Positions 26,624-35,467 of a DNA stretch of 64,000 nucleotides are shown here, in pieces. The notes below the pieces were generated by a model that was not told the DNA's origin, did no database searches, and was given only the letters and a program-made list of their open reading frames with translations. Location: assembly GCF_002007115.1 (NCBI RefSeq), contig NZ_MVAD01000001.1, forward strand, positions 310,001 to 374,000. Direction: 5' to 3'. The number at the start of each line of letters is the position of its first letter. Position 1 is the stretch's first letter. The position numbers were made by a program, and so were the translations under genes. Origin of the DNA: Massilia sp. KIM. Lineage in GTDB: Bacteria; Pseudomonadota; Gammaproteobacteria; Burkholderiales; Burkholderiaceae_D.

Positions 26624-27523
26624 ATGAGCAGCAACGACACCGCGCACGCGCCCCCGCCGGCGCCCGCCACCCCGGGCGACCACGCCCGCCTTGCGGAGGT
26701 GCTGCGCATCGCCGCCTTCGACGACGCCGGCCAGGGCGGCAACCCGGCCGGGGTCTGGCTGGGCGCCTCCCTGCCGCCGGCGGCCGAGATGCAGGAGCTG
26801 GCCCATGCCCTCGGCTTTTCCGAGACCGTCTTCGCCGCCCCTGAAGGGCAGGGCTGGCGCGTACGCTATTTTTCGCCCGCTTCCGAAGTGCCCTTCTGCG
26901 GCCACGCCACCATCGCCCTCGGCGCGGCGCTGGCGCGCGCCCACGGCGACGGCGTATTCCCCCTGCAATTGAACGCCGCCGCGATCACGGTGGAAGGCCG
27001 GCGCGAGGACGAGCGCATGCTGGCAGCCCTGCAATCGCCGCCGACCTGGTCCAAACCGGCTCCGGACGAGGTGGTCGAGGCCGCGCTGTCGCTTTTTGGC
27101 TACAGCCGCGCCGATCTTGACCCGCGCATCCCGCCCGCGCTGGCGCATGGCGGCGCCGACCACCTGGTGCTCACCTTGAACAGCCGCGCACGCCTGGCCG
27201 CCATGGCCTATGACCTGGAGGCGGGCCGCGTCTTCATGGAGGCGCACGGCCTCGTGACTGTGGTGCTTGCCTGGGCCGAGGACGCCCAGCATTTCCACAC
27301 CCGCAACCCCTTCGCCTCGGGCGGCGTCTATGAGGATGCCGCCACCGGGGCCGGCACGGCCGCACTGGCGGGTTACCTGCGCGACCTGGGCTGGCCGCAT
27401 TGCGGGCGGATCGACGTGGTGCAGGGCGAGGACATGGGCATGCGCTCGCGCCTGACGGCAGAGTTCGATGCCCGGCCCGGGGGCTCGATTCGCGTTTCGG
27501 GCAGCGCGCGCATGATGGATTAG
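26624..27523 (+). CDS. PhzF-family isomerase/epimerase
   Basis: 299 residues with the family features DDAGQGGNPAGVWLG (substrate loop), GFSETVF, VRYFSPASEVPFCGHATIALG and GGVYEDAATGAGTAALAGYL. PhzF-like proteins have a duplicated diaminopimelate-epimerase-like fold; most members outside phenazine clusters have unknown substrates. No phenazine genes are nearby, so phenazine production should not be inferred. It starts about 40 bases after the 13-bp repeat array. Confidence 0.88.
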   Translation: MSSNDTAHAPPPAPATPGDHARLAEVLRIAAFDDAGQGGNPAGVWLGASLPPAAEMQELAHALGFSETVFAAPEGQGWRVRYFSPASEVPFCGHATIALGAALARAHGDGVFPLQLNAAAITVEGRREDERMLAALQSPPTWSKPAPDEVVEAALSLFGYSRADLDPRIPPALAHGGADHLVLTLNSRARLAAMAYDLEAGRVFMEAHGLVTVVLAWAEDAQHFHTRNPFASGGVYEDAATGAGTAALAGYLRDLGWPHCGRIDVVQGEDMGMRSRLTAEFDARPGGSIRVSGSARMMD

Positions 27524-27629
27524 ATGCGCACTAAGTTAAGTGGCGCACAGACATTTTGCGAAAAGTCAAATATACGGGCGAAAAGCACATCTGCTCAGCA
27601 GTTAGATTGGGAATAGGCGGATTGATAAT

Positions 27630-27654
27630 TTGAAGCAGACAAGTTCTGTTTCAA
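27630..27654. repeat. Inverted repeat in the leader of the FeeM-like gene
   Basis: TTGAAGCAGA (27630-27639) and TCTGTTTCAA (27645-27654) pair over ten positions with one G-T-type mismatch around a CAAGT loop. Outer GATTGA and TCAATC can extend the stem with a bulge. It ends about 10 bases before the AAGGAG ribosome site of the gene at 27677, so it could be an operator or a leader hairpin. Confidence 0.5.
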
Positions 27655-27676
27655 TCAATCAATAAGGAGTCCCGCC

Positions 27677-28462
27677 ATGGAGCTGTTTCCTGCAGCCGTG
27701 TTCAACCCACCGAAAGCTTCGCGCCAGCGCACCTCGCGCGAAGCCGCGGCGGGACGTTCGATCGAGCGTCTCCCGTTCACCGTCCGCCGTGTCGAAACCG
27801 AGTCCGACCTGCTGAAGGCGGTTCGGATCCGCCACGCCGCCTATGCCCGCCACGTGCCGGAGTTCGCGCGCAGCCTGGCCGAGCCGGAAGCCGCCGACTA
27901 CGACGACGACACCGTCGTGCTGCTGGCCGAGTCCAAGCTCGACGGCACGCCGATCGGCAGCACCCGCATCCGCACCAACCTCTACCGCCCGCTGGGCGTG
28001 GAAGAGTCCATCGTGTTGCCGGACTGGCTGCAAGGCAAGCGCCTGGTCGAGGCCACCCGCCTCGGCATCGACGAGGGCAGGGTGGGGCGCATGGTCAAGA
28101 TTGCACTGATCAAGGCCTGCTTCATGTATTGCGAAGACAACGCGATCGACTGGTCGGTGGCCACCGGCCGGCCGCCGGTGGACCGCCAGTACGAGCAGCT
28201 GATGTTCGTCGACGTCTTCCCCGAGCAGGGCCCGGTCCCGCTTCGCCATGTGGGCAATATCCCGCACCGCATCATGGCCTTCGAGATCGCCACCTTCCAG
28301 GAACGCTGGGCCCAGGCTGGCCATCCGCTGCTGAATTTCTTCTTCAACACCCATCATCCGGACATCGACATCGGACCGGCCGCGCCCCCGCCGACCCTGG
28401 CCATGCCGCGCGGCTTCGTCCTCGACCGTGCTGATGAGCGTTGTGAATTGGCAGTTGCCTGA
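27677..28462 (+). CDS. FeeM-like N-acyl amino acid synthase / GNAT acyltransferase
   Basis: 261 residues with a GNAT-like core: FTVRRVETESDLLKAVRIRHAAY, LAESKLDGTPIGSTRIRTN, RLVEATRLGIDEG and ALIKACFMYCEDNAID, followed by RHVGNIPHRIMAFEI. This is the FeeM pattern, related to autoinducer-type acyltransferases and to the PEP-CTERM/exosortase-associated acyltransferases. Members join a fatty acyl chain from acyl carrier protein to an amino acid. AAGGAG lies nine bases before the ATG. Two PEP-CTERM genes occur in the window, but no exosortase locus is adjacent. The product is unknown. Confidence 0.8.
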   Translation: MELFPAAVFNPPKASRQRTSREAAAGRSIERLPFTVRRVETESDLLKAVRIRHAAYARHVPEFARSLAEPEAADYDDDTVVLLAESKLDGTPIGSTRIRTNLYRPLGVEESIVLPDWLQGKRLVEATRLGIDEGRVGRMVKIALIKACFMYCEDNAIDWSVATGRPPVDRQYEQLMFVDVFPEQGPVPLRHVGNIPHRIMAFEIATFQERWAQAGHPLLNFFFNTHHPDIDIGPAAPPPTLAMPRGFVLDRADERCELAVA

Positions 28463-28532
28463 GGCTTTAGGACGCCGTCGGCCCAAATATTGCATGACGG
28501 CATCAACATTAAGCGGTATCCTTGCGCCTTAG

Positions 28533-28555
28533 CGGCCGCAGTTTCGCTGCGGCCG
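28533..28555. repeat. Hairpin before the GGDEF/EAL gene
   Basis: Perfect 9-bp stem CGGCCGCAG (28533-28541) and CTGCGGCCG (28547-28555) with loop TTTCG. It follows the FeeM-like gene by 70 bases and precedes the next ATG by 22. There is no T-run, so it is either a weak terminator or a leader hairpin near the start of translation. Confidence 0.5.
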
Positions 28556-28577
28556 TGCGCTCGTCCGGATACCGCCT

Positions 28578-31556
28578 ATGCCCTTTGCCCCTTTCAAGTT
28601 TCGCTCCTCCCTTCCCGCCGCCGCCCACGGCGCGGTGGAGCTGGTGCTGAAGCTGTTCGGCTACTACCTGATACCCTTCGGGATCGGGCTGGTGTCGTTG
28701 GTGGCGCTGATCTTCTGGCACGATGAATACCGGGTCAGCGGCGAGGTGCCGCTGGCCATGCACGTGACGGTCCAGGAGGAGCTCCCGCTTGCGGGGGCGC
28801 CTGCGGCCGCGCTCTCGCCCGCCGCCGCGCTGGCCCGCGCCGAGGCCGGTCCGCTGGTGGCCAGCCACGAAACCCATCTGTCCGAAGCCCCGGTCTGGTT
28901 CTCTTTCGAGCCCATGCCGCGCGGCGGCGAGCAGGTGATCGAATTCCCTTCGCGCCATTCGCTCGAAGTCGCCTGCTGGGACGCCGCCGCACCACAAGGC
29001 GCGCCGCTGGTCCCGCTGGGCAGCGCCACCCGCGCCGGCGGCAGCGGGGCGATCGAGGCGGCCAAGGCCGGCTTCGTGCTGCGCGCCGCGCCCCTGCCGC
29101 GCCAGTTGCTGTGCCGTGGCGTCTTCTCCGGCCCGGCGCGCCTGTCGGTGCTGCAATGGCCGGCCGAGCAGTTCGAGAAATCGGTCGAGCAATACCACCG
29201 CAAGTCGGGCCTGCTCGACGGCGGCATGATCGTGCTGGCCCTGTTCGTCCTGATCACCGCCCTGATCAACCGCCAGCCCCTGTATGTGCTGTTCGCCGGC
29301 TGGCTGATCCTCAACCTGCGCGTGGGCGCGCTGTCGGCCGGCTGGGACATCCAGTGGCTGGGCCAGGCCATCCCCTCCGACTGGCTGCTGCGCAGCCGCT
29401 CGGTGACCATCACCCTGTACGGCATCGCCACCCTGACCCTGTACCAGGCCCTGCTCAAGGACCACCTGGCCGAGATGCGCTACGTGCTCCCGATGCGGGT
29501 CATGCAGTGGCTGTGCATGCCCATGCTGCTGGCCGCCCTCCTGCTGCCTTACCGCGTCTACCTGCCGCTGATGTGGGTGATCGTGGTGTGCTGCTTCGCC
29601 CTGATGACGATCGGGCTGTTCAAGATCATCGTGGAGTCGCGCAACCGGGTCGCGTCCTGGTTCGCGGCCTCGTTCGCGCTGACCTTCGTGGCATCGATGG
29701 CCGAGGTGGCCGCCGCCGCCCTCGGCCTGCGCGAGCTGCTCGGGGTGATCAACAGCGTCACCGCCGCGCTGGCCTCCAGCCTGCTGGCGGCGCTGGCCGT
29801 GGCCGAGCAGATGCGCAGCGAGACCGAGAGGCGGCGCGAGGCCCAGGAAGAACTGGAACACGCCTACAAGGCGATGCCGGTCGGCCTGTTCACCCTCGAC
29901 ATGTACGGTCACTTCCTGAGCGTCAACCCGGCCCTGCAGAAAATGCTCGGCATCGGCGCCTTCACGCCAGGGCGCACCGCCTGGCGCCAGTTCTTCACTG
30001 AGCTCAGCTGGACTGAGCTGCACGAGCAGGTCCACGCCAAGGCCGAGGCCGAGATGGAACTGACCAGCCGCGACGGCAGCCAGCGCTTCCTGGTCAGCGC
30101 CACCCTGGCGCGCTCGCGCATCGAAGGCGTGCTGCAGGACACCACCGAAAAGTACAAGGCCACCGAGCAGCTGCGCTTCATGGCCAACAACGACCCGCTG
30201 ACCAAGGTCTACAACCGGCGCGGGATCGAGAAGGAATTCACGGCCGCCGCGGCCTCGCTGGCGCTGGGCCGGCCGATGGCCCTGGCCTACGTCGACCTCG
30301 ACCGCTTCAAGCTGATCAACGACCTGTTCGGCCACGCGGCCGGCGACGAAGTGCTGCGCCAGGTCTGCGAGCGCATGGGCACCATGCTGGCCGGCGGCCA
30401 GCAGATCGGCCGCGTGGGCGGCGACGAATTCGTAATCGTGATGCCGGAGACGGCGATCCCGCTGGCCGGCATCATCTGCCGCGGCATCGTCGACCGCCTC
30501 GGCAACACGCCCTACCGGGTGGGCGACAAGGCCTTCCACGTGCGCGCCTCGGTCGGCCTGATCGAAGTGGGGCCGGGCATGGCCATGAAGGACGCGGTCT
30601 CGACCGCCGACCGCGCCTGCCGCGAAGCCAAGACCGGCGCCGGCGACGGCCTGGTGATCTACGAGCGCGGCGCCGACGCCTTCCGCCAGCGCGCGGCCGA
30701 GCTGGACCTGGTGGCGCGCCTGTCCGGCCCCAACGCCACCGACAACCTGCTGCTGGAGATGCAGCCGATCATGTCGCTCAAGTCGCCGGGCGAATCGCTG
30801 AATTTCGAGGTGCTGCTGCGCATGCGCGAGCCGGACGGCCGCGTGGTGCCGGCCGGCCCGGTGATCGCCGCCGCCGAGAAGAGCGGGCGCGCCAGCGTGA
30901 TCGACCGCTGGGTGCTGTCGAGCACCCTGGCCTGGATCGCCGAGCACGCCGAGGAGCTGGTCAACACCCGTTTCGTCTGCATGAACCTGTCGGGCGCCTC
31001 GCTCAACGACGAGCGCTTCGTGCAGGACACCTTCGACATCCTGGGCCGCTACGTGCACGTCGCCAGCCGCCTGTGCCTGGAGATCACCGAAAGCGTGGCC
31101 CTGCACGACCTGGACAACACGCGCCGCTTCATCGACCAGGTGCGCAATTTCGGCTGCAAGGTGGCGCTGGACGACTTCGGCGCCGGCTATACCTCCTTCT
31201 CCTACCTCAAGGAATTGCCGGCCGACGTGCTGAAAATCGACGGCAACTTCATCGTCAACATCAATGCCCACCCGGCCAACGTGGCCATCGTCGAAGCCAT
31301 CGTCAGCCTGGCGGTGAACCTGGGCATGAAGACCATCGCGGAATGGGCGGAGGATGCGGAGACGGTGCGCACCCTGCACGAGATCGGGGTGGACTACGTG
31401 CAGGGCTGGGTGGTGGCGCGTTCGCTGCCGCCGGAGCAGATCCTGGAAGCGAAGTCCTCGGCCAGCTTCATCAAGGACGAGGCGCTGCTGGAACTGATGC
31501 GCGAGCTGGCCACGCCAACGCCGCCGCACCTGGCGAGCGTCAGCCGCCTGCACTGA
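28578..31556 (+). CDS. Membrane sensor 7TM-PAS-GGDEF-EAL (c-di-GMP turnover)
   Basis: 992 residues: membrane helix (about 25-47), periplasmic domain (50-205, DISMED2-like), seven-helix membrane region (about 213-415), coiled coil and PAS (420-530), GGDEF (about 545-700) and EAL (about 725-985). The cyclase active site is intact (GRVGGDEFVIV, about residue 614). In the EAL domain the signature is EVLLR instead of EALLR (Glu at about 744), while the metal ligands appear kept (MNLSGASL, EITESVAL, LDDFGAGYTSF, KIDGNF, AEWAED). It could make or degrade c-di-GMP, depending on the signal. Confidence 0.93.
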   Translation: MPFAPFKFRSSLPAAAHGAVELVLKLFGYYLIPFGIGLVSLVALIFWHDEYRVSGEVPLAMHVTVQEELPLAGAPAAALSPAAALARAEAGPLVASHETHLSEAPVWFSFEPMPRGGEQVIEFPSRHSLEVACWDAAAPQGAPLVPLGSATRAGGSGAIEAAKAGFVLRAAPLPRQLLCRGVFSGPARLSVLQWPAEQFEKSVEQYHRKSGLLDGGMIVLALFVLITALINRQPLYVLFAGWLILNLRVGALSAGWDIQWLGQAIPSDWLLRSRSVTITLYGIATLTLYQALLKDHLAEMRYVLPMRVMQWLCMPMLLAALLLPYRVYLPLMWVIVVCCFALMTIGLFKIIVESRNRVASWFAASFALTFVASMAEVAAAALGLRELLGVINSVTAALASSLLAALAVAEQMRSETERRREAQEELEHAYKAMPVGLFTLDMYGHFLSVNPALQKMLGIGAFTPGRTAWRQFFTELSWTELHEQVHAKAEAEMELTSRDGSQRFLVSATLARSRIEGVLQDTTEKYKATEQLRFMANNDPLTKVYNRRGIEKEFTAAAASLALGRPMALAYVDLDRFKLINDLFGHAAGDEVLRQVCERMGTMLAGGQQIGRVGGDEFVIVMPETAIPLAGIICRGIVDRLGNTPYRVGDKAFHVRASVGLIEVGPGMAMKDAVSTADRACREAKTGAGDGLVIYERGADAFRQRAAELDLVARLSGPNATDNLLLEMQPIMSLKSPGESLNFEVLLRMREPDGRVVPAGPVIAAAEKSGRASVIDRWVLSSTLAWIAEHAEELVNTRFVCMNLSGASLNDERFVQDTFDILGRYVHVASRLCLEITESVALHDLDNTRRFIDQVRNFGCKVALDDFGAGYTSFSYLKELPADVLKIDGNFIVNINAHPANVAIVEAIVSLAVNLGMKTIAEWAEDAETVRTLHEIGVDYVQGWVVARSLPPEQILEAKSSASFIKDEALLELMRELATPTPPHLASVSRLH

Positions 31557-31558
31557 AG

Positions 31559-31576
31559 GGCCGGCGCGCGCCGGCC
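31559..31576. repeat. Perfect 18-bp palindrome between convergent genes
   Basis: GGCCGGCGCGCGCCGGCC sits in the 24-base gap between the ends of the GGDEF/EAL gene and the convergent small gene. It may act as a bidirectional terminator stem, although no T-run follows on either strand. Confidence 0.5.
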
Positions 31577-31580
31577 TGCG

Positions 31581-31961
31581 TTATTGCAGCCCCGCCAGGG
31601 TAGGGCGGACGCTGCTGTCGCCCAGCAGGAACTGGGCCCGCGCCGCCTTCAGGGTGGCGACGTCGCGCTGCATCGGCTTGGCTTTCACGCGGCTCGGCGC
31701 GGCGCGCCGGATCTCGGCGCGGGGCGGCGGCATGCTGCTGCGCTCGGCCGTCATCGGATAGGGCTGCACCGGCTCCGCATGCGCGGGCGCCGGCATGTGG
31801 ACCATGCGTACCGTGGTGCTGCCCTCGGCGCAAGCCTGGTCGGTCAGGGTGACATGGCCGTCGCGATCGATGCACTTGAGGATCGCGTTGCCGGCAAGGA
31901 CCGCGGGCGCGGCCGCCGCCGTGGCGGCGATCAGGCTGAGTTGGCACAGGATACGCTTCAT
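31581..31961 (-). CDS. Small exported protein, DUF4124-like
   Basis: 126 residues from ATG 31961 with GAGGAG about nine bases upstream. A signal peptide (CQLSLIAATAAAAPAVLA) is followed by ILKCIDRDGHVTLTDQACAEGSTTVRM, the typical short DUF4124 motif of periplasmic proteins (a Tyr/Cys-Asp-x-Gly strand pair with a paired Cys). A basic, proline-rich tail ends in LLGDSSVRPTLAGLQ. The function is unknown. It converges on the GGDEF/EAL gene with a 24-base gap. Confidence 0.75.
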   Translation of the reverse strand: MKRILCQLSLIAATAAAAPAVLAGNAILKCIDRDGHVTLTDQACAEGSTTVRMVHMPAPAHAEPVQPYPMTAERSSMPPPRAEIRRAAPSRVKAKPMQRDVATLKAARAQFLLGDSSVRPTLAGLQ

Positions 31962-32131
31962 GGTCGGCTCCTCGTTCGTGATGCCTCCATTGTCGGCCCG
32001 GCCCGCCTCGCCTTCTGTTCGTTGACTCACGGTGGCGCGCCTTGCTTTTTTACAATCGCCCGGCGCCTGGCTTACAATGCACGAGGCCACGGCGCGCCGC
32101 CGCGGCGAGATCATCGAACAGGAAGCCCCCC

Positions 32132-33091
32132 ATGAGTCTGCTCCCCACCTATGACGACGTGGTCCAGGCCGCCGCCCGCATCGCCGGCGCCGCCAACCAC
32201 ACCCCGGTCCTGACATCGCGCACCGCCAACGAGGAGTTCGGCGCCGAGGTCTTCTTCAAGTGCGAGAACATGCAGCGCATGGGCGCCTTCAAGTTCCGCG
32301 GCGCCTACAACGCGCTGTCGCGCTTCAGCCCGGAGCAGCGCCGGGCCGGCGTGGTCGCCTTCTCGTCCGGCAACCACGCGCAGGCGGTGGCCCTGTCGGC
32401 CCGCCTGCTGGGCATGCCGGCCACCATCATCATGCCCCACGACGCCCCGGCGGCGAAGGTCGCCGCGACCCAGGGCTATGGCGGCAAGGTGGTGTTCTAC
32501 GACCGCTATACCGAGGACCGCGAAGCCATCGGCCGCGCGCTGGCCGAGAAGGACGGCCTGACCCTGGTGCCGCCCTACGACCACCCGGACGTGATCGCCG
32601 GGCAGGGCACGGCGGCCAAGGAGCTGTTCGAGGAGACCGGCCCGCTGGACGCCTTCTTCGTCTGCCTGGGCGGCGGCGGCCTGCTGTCGGGTTCGGCACT
32701 GTCGACGCGCGCGCTCGCGCCCGACTGCAGCCTGTATGGGGTCGAACCGGAAGCCGGCAACGATGGCCAGCAGTCCTTCCGCAAGGGCGAGATCGTGCAC
32801 ATCGACACGCCCAAGACCATCGCCGACGGCGCACAGACCCAGCACCTGGGCAAGCTGACCTTCCCCATCATCCAGCGCGACGTGGACGACATCCTCACCG
32901 TCAGCGACGACGAGCTGGTGGCCTGCATGCGCTTCTTCGCCGAGCGCATGAAGATCGTGGTCGAGCCGACCGGCTGCCTGGGCTTCGCAGCGGCGCGCAA
33001 GATGAAGGACAGCCTCAAGGGCAAGCGCATCGGCATCCTGGTCAGCGGCGGCAACATCGACCTGCCGCGCTTCGCCAGCCTGATGGGCTGA
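32132..33091 (+). CDS. Threonine/serine dehydratase-type PLP enzyme
   Basis: 319 residues, fold type II PLP enzyme. GAFKFRGAYNAL carries the PLP lysine, SSGNHAQAVAL and GGGGLLSGSA bind the phosphate, and LVSGGNID is near the end. The length, without an ACT regulatory domain, fits catabolic threonine dehydratase, serine racemase or threo-3-hydroxyaspartate ammonia-lyase; these cannot be separated by eye. It converts hydroxyl amino acids to keto acids plus ammonia. The start is ATG 32132, with AGGAAG eight bases upstream. It is a single gene with its own upstream region. Confidence 0.88.
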   Translation: MSLLPTYDDVVQAAARIAGAANHTPVLTSRTANEEFGAEVFFKCENMQRMGAFKFRGAYNALSRFSPEQRRAGVVAFSSGNHAQAVALSARLLGMPATIIMPHDAPAAKVAATQGYGGKVVFYDRYTEDREAIGRALAEKDGLTLVPPYDHPDVIAGQGTAAKELFEETGPLDAFFVCLGGGGLLSGSALSTRALAPDCSLYGVEPEAGNDGQQSFRKGEIVHIDTPKTIADGAQTQHLGKLTFPIIQRDVDDILTVSDDELVACMRFFAERMKIVVEPTGCLGFAAARKMKDSLKGKRIGILVSGGNIDLPRFASLMG

Positions 33092-33353
33092 AGCGCGCCG
33101 CCACCCCGCCTCCTTGTCCGCTACGCCTTCGCCTCTGCCTGATGGGAGAGGGAAGGGCGTAGCTGCAACGTTTGCTCTTCAGTATTTACCTCTGTTCAAG
33201 ATTCTCTGATAGAATGCCATCCGTGCAATAAACTTTTCAAAATAGAAACGTTCCTGGCACCACTAATTCTTCAGTTCGCCCGCGCGAACGTGTTGTCGGC
33301 CCAGCCAATGCCGGCAGTTTTCACTACTGTCCCCATTCGACTGGAGCTTATTC

Positions 33354-34082
33354 ATGCGCATTCCTGCTGTACTGCTGTCCCTGTCCGCCGCCGCCGCGCT
33401 CTACGCGGGCGCCGCCAACGCCTCCCTGATCACCAACGGCAGCTTCGAGCTGACCGGCAACGGCAGCAACAAGCAGCTGTCGTCCAGCCCATCCGACCGC
33501 GCCGACCGCACGACCCTGACCGGCTGGACCAGCAGCAACGGCAATGACGGCGGCTACAACTTCGTGCTCGACAGCACGATCATGCACACCAACGCCTCGG
33601 CCATCGCCTTCAGGAGCGAGAACAACGGTTACAGCATGCCGGCCGGCGCCGGCAATGTGTTCGCCTCCGACGCCCAGTACTATCCCGGCGTGCTGTCGCA
33701 GACCATCAACGGCTTGACCGTCGGTCTTACCTACACCCTGAGCTTCGACTACGCCGTGGGCCAGCAGGCCGGCTTCGACGGCATCAACAAGAACAACCAG
33801 TGGCAGGTGAAGCTCGGCGGCGATACCCGCAGCACCGAGGCCCTCGATCTCGCCGCCGGCGGCTTCAGCGGCTGGAAGAGCGCGACCATGGAATTCACCG
33901 CCACCAGCGCCAGCGAAGTCCTGTCCTTCCTGGCCCTGGGCGGCTCGCGCGGCGGCCCGCCCTTCATGCTGCTGGATAACGTGTCGCTGGACGCCAACCA
34001 GGTGCCCGAGCCCGCGACCTGGGCCCTTTTCCTCGGCGGAGCGGGCCTGCTGGCCGCGCGCCGCCGCCGTCCCCAGGCCTGA
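33354..34082 (+). CDS. PEP-CTERM exported protein with jelly-roll-type domain
   Basis: 242 residues: signal peptide (AVLLSLSAAAALYAGAANA), then a domain opening SLITNGSFELTGNG and containing LSQTINGLTVGLTYTLSFDYAVG, a pattern typical of carbohydrate-binding-like (DUF642-type) modules in PEP-CTERM proteins, and a C-terminal VPEPATWALFLGGAGLLAARR sorting signal. It would be processed by an exosortase and sent to the envelope or biofilm matrix. The 262 bases upstream are AT-richer and hold TGGCACC (33258), which resembles half of a sigma-54 site, but the -12 half is not convincing. Confidence 0.88.
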   Translation: MRIPAVLLSLSAAAALYAGAANASLITNGSFELTGNGSNKQLSSSPSDRADRTTLTGWTSSNGNDGGYNFVLDSTIMHTNASAIAFRSENNGYSMPAGAGNVFASDAQYYPGVLSQTINGLTVGLTYTLSFDYAVGQQAGFDGINKNNQWQVKLGGDTRSTEALDLAAGGFSGWKSATMEFTATSASEVLSFLALGGSRGGPPFMLLDNVSLDANQVPEPATWALFLGGAGLLAARRRRPQA

Positions 34083-34095
34083 ACCGGGGCGGCGC

Positions 34096-34896
34096 ATGCT
34101 GGCCGACTTCGTCGCCACCACGCTGCGCCTGTGCGCCTGGCTGGCGCTGCTGAGCGCGCTGTTCGTGCCGCTCGAGCGCTGGTTCGGCCGGCCGCGCAGC
34201 GGCGCGCGCCGCGTGCTGGGCCAGGACCTCGCCTACTACTTCCTCAGCGGCCTGCTGCCGGCGGTGCTGCTCAGCCTGCCGATGGCGGCACTGGCGGCGG
34301 CCGCGCGCCTGCTGGTGCCGGATGCCTTGACGCAGGCGCTTGCCGGGCTGCCGCTGGCGGCGCGCATCGCGCTCGGCTTCGTGGTCGCCGAGACCGGCTT
34401 CTACTGGGGGCATCGGCTCAGCCATGAGCTGCCCTGGCTGTGGCGCTTCCACGCGCTGCACCACGCGACCGAACACATGCACTTCCTGGCCAACACGCGC
34501 TCGCATCCGGTCGACCTGGTGGTGACCCGCCTGTTCGGTCTTGTGCCCCTGTACCTGCTGGGATTGGCGAGCCCGTCGGTGGCCGGGAGCGGCACGCCGG
34601 CGCTGCTGCTGGTGTTGGGAACGATGTGGGGTTTCTTCATCCACGCCAACCTGCGCTGGCGCTTCGGACCGCTCGAATGGCTGGTGAGCACGCCGGCCTT
34701 CCATCACTGGCACCACAGCCGGCGCGAGCACATCAACCGCAATTACGCCTCGACCCTGCCGGTGCTGGACCGGCTGTTCGGGACGCATTACCTGCCGCGC
34801 CACTGGCCGGAAGAGGTGGGCACCGACACGCCGCAGCCGGCCAGCCTGGGTGCTCAGCTGCTCGATCCGCTGCTGCCGGCCAAGCTGGCGCGCTGA
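34096..34896 (+). CDS. Sterol desaturase / fatty acid hydroxylase family membrane protein
   Basis: 266 residues with four or five membrane helices and the three histidine boxes of the diiron hydroxylase superfamily: HRLSH, HALHH and HHWHHSRREH, plus ANTRSHP. These enzymes hydroxylate or desaturate lipids with O2. The gene follows the PEP-CTERM gene by 13 bases and may be co-transcribed. The substrate is unknown. Confidence 0.88.
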   Translation: MLADFVATTLRLCAWLALLSALFVPLERWFGRPRSGARRVLGQDLAYYFLSGLLPAVLLSLPMAALAAAARLLVPDALTQALAGLPLAARIALGFVVAETGFYWGHRLSHELPWLWRFHALHHATEHMHFLANTRSHPVDLVVTRLFGLVPLYLLGLASPSVAGSGTPALLLVLGTMWGFFIHANLRWRFGPLEWLVSTPAFHHWHHSRREHINRNYASTLPVLDRLFGTHYLPRHWPEEVGTDTPQPASLGAQLLDPLLPAKLAR

Positions 34897-35012
34897 CTGC
34901 GCGGCCGCGCCTCGCGGGGCTCAGGCGATCAGGTCCGCGCTTGCATGACATGCGCTACACATTCCGACCATAGCCGCTGTCTCGCTGGACAGTAATCGCC
35001 TGCGTCATGCCT

Positions 35013-35249
35013 TCAGGGCATGCGCAGGTCCAGGCCTAGCCTGGTCCCAAGCGCGAAGGTGAGCAAGCCCAGGGCGAGAAGCACCAGCACGAAGCCCACG
35101 GCCACCATGCCGCTGGTGCGCAGCAGGGCGCGCGTGTCGCTTGCCTTTCCCTTCTTGCCCTGGTCGTAGTGCCATTTGATGGCGAAGAACATGCCGACGC
35201 ATAAGGCGATGACCTTGAAGGTGCCGGCAGCGATAGGGAACCATTCCAT
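35013..35249 (-). CDS. Small membrane protein, 78 residues
   Basis: Starts MEWFPIAAGTFKVIALCVG with a TGGAAG ribosome site about 11 bases upstream. Two membrane helices (about 8-24 and 45-67) flank a basic cytoplasmic or periplasmic loop (HYDQGKKGKASDTR). No family was recognised. It is monocistronic as far as can be seen. Confidence 0.65.
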   Translation of the reverse strand: MEWFPIAAGTFKVIALCVGMFFAIKWHYDQGKKGKASDTRALLRTSGMVAVGFVLVLLALGLLTFALGTRLGLDLRMP

Positions 35250-35467
35250 GATATTGAGTCTTCCAGGCGGTGAGTGACACGATCTGTCGCGGGGAGCGTG
35301 GCCCCGGCGCGCACTCATCGTGCGTCATCCCGACACGCAGTTGATCAGCTCGGCGCGACGCCGGGCGTGCAGCGCTTTCGTGCACGCTCACCCGGATTCT
35401 AGGCAAAAGCAATTTCCATACATCGGGACAAAATGTCCCAGTTGCCACCCCGGCAAGGCGTGGCTGC

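Noticed and set aside
26624..27523. Phenazine biosynthesis locus
   Set aside because: Only a PhzF-family protein is present; no phzA-G neighbours, and most PhzF-like proteins are unrelated to phenazines.
33258..33275. Sigma-54-like -24 element (TGGCACC) upstream of the second PEP-CTERM gene
   Set aside because: The -24 half fits, but the -12 position reads ATTC rather than TTGC, so a sigma-54 promoter cannot be supported, although PEP-CTERM genes often have one.
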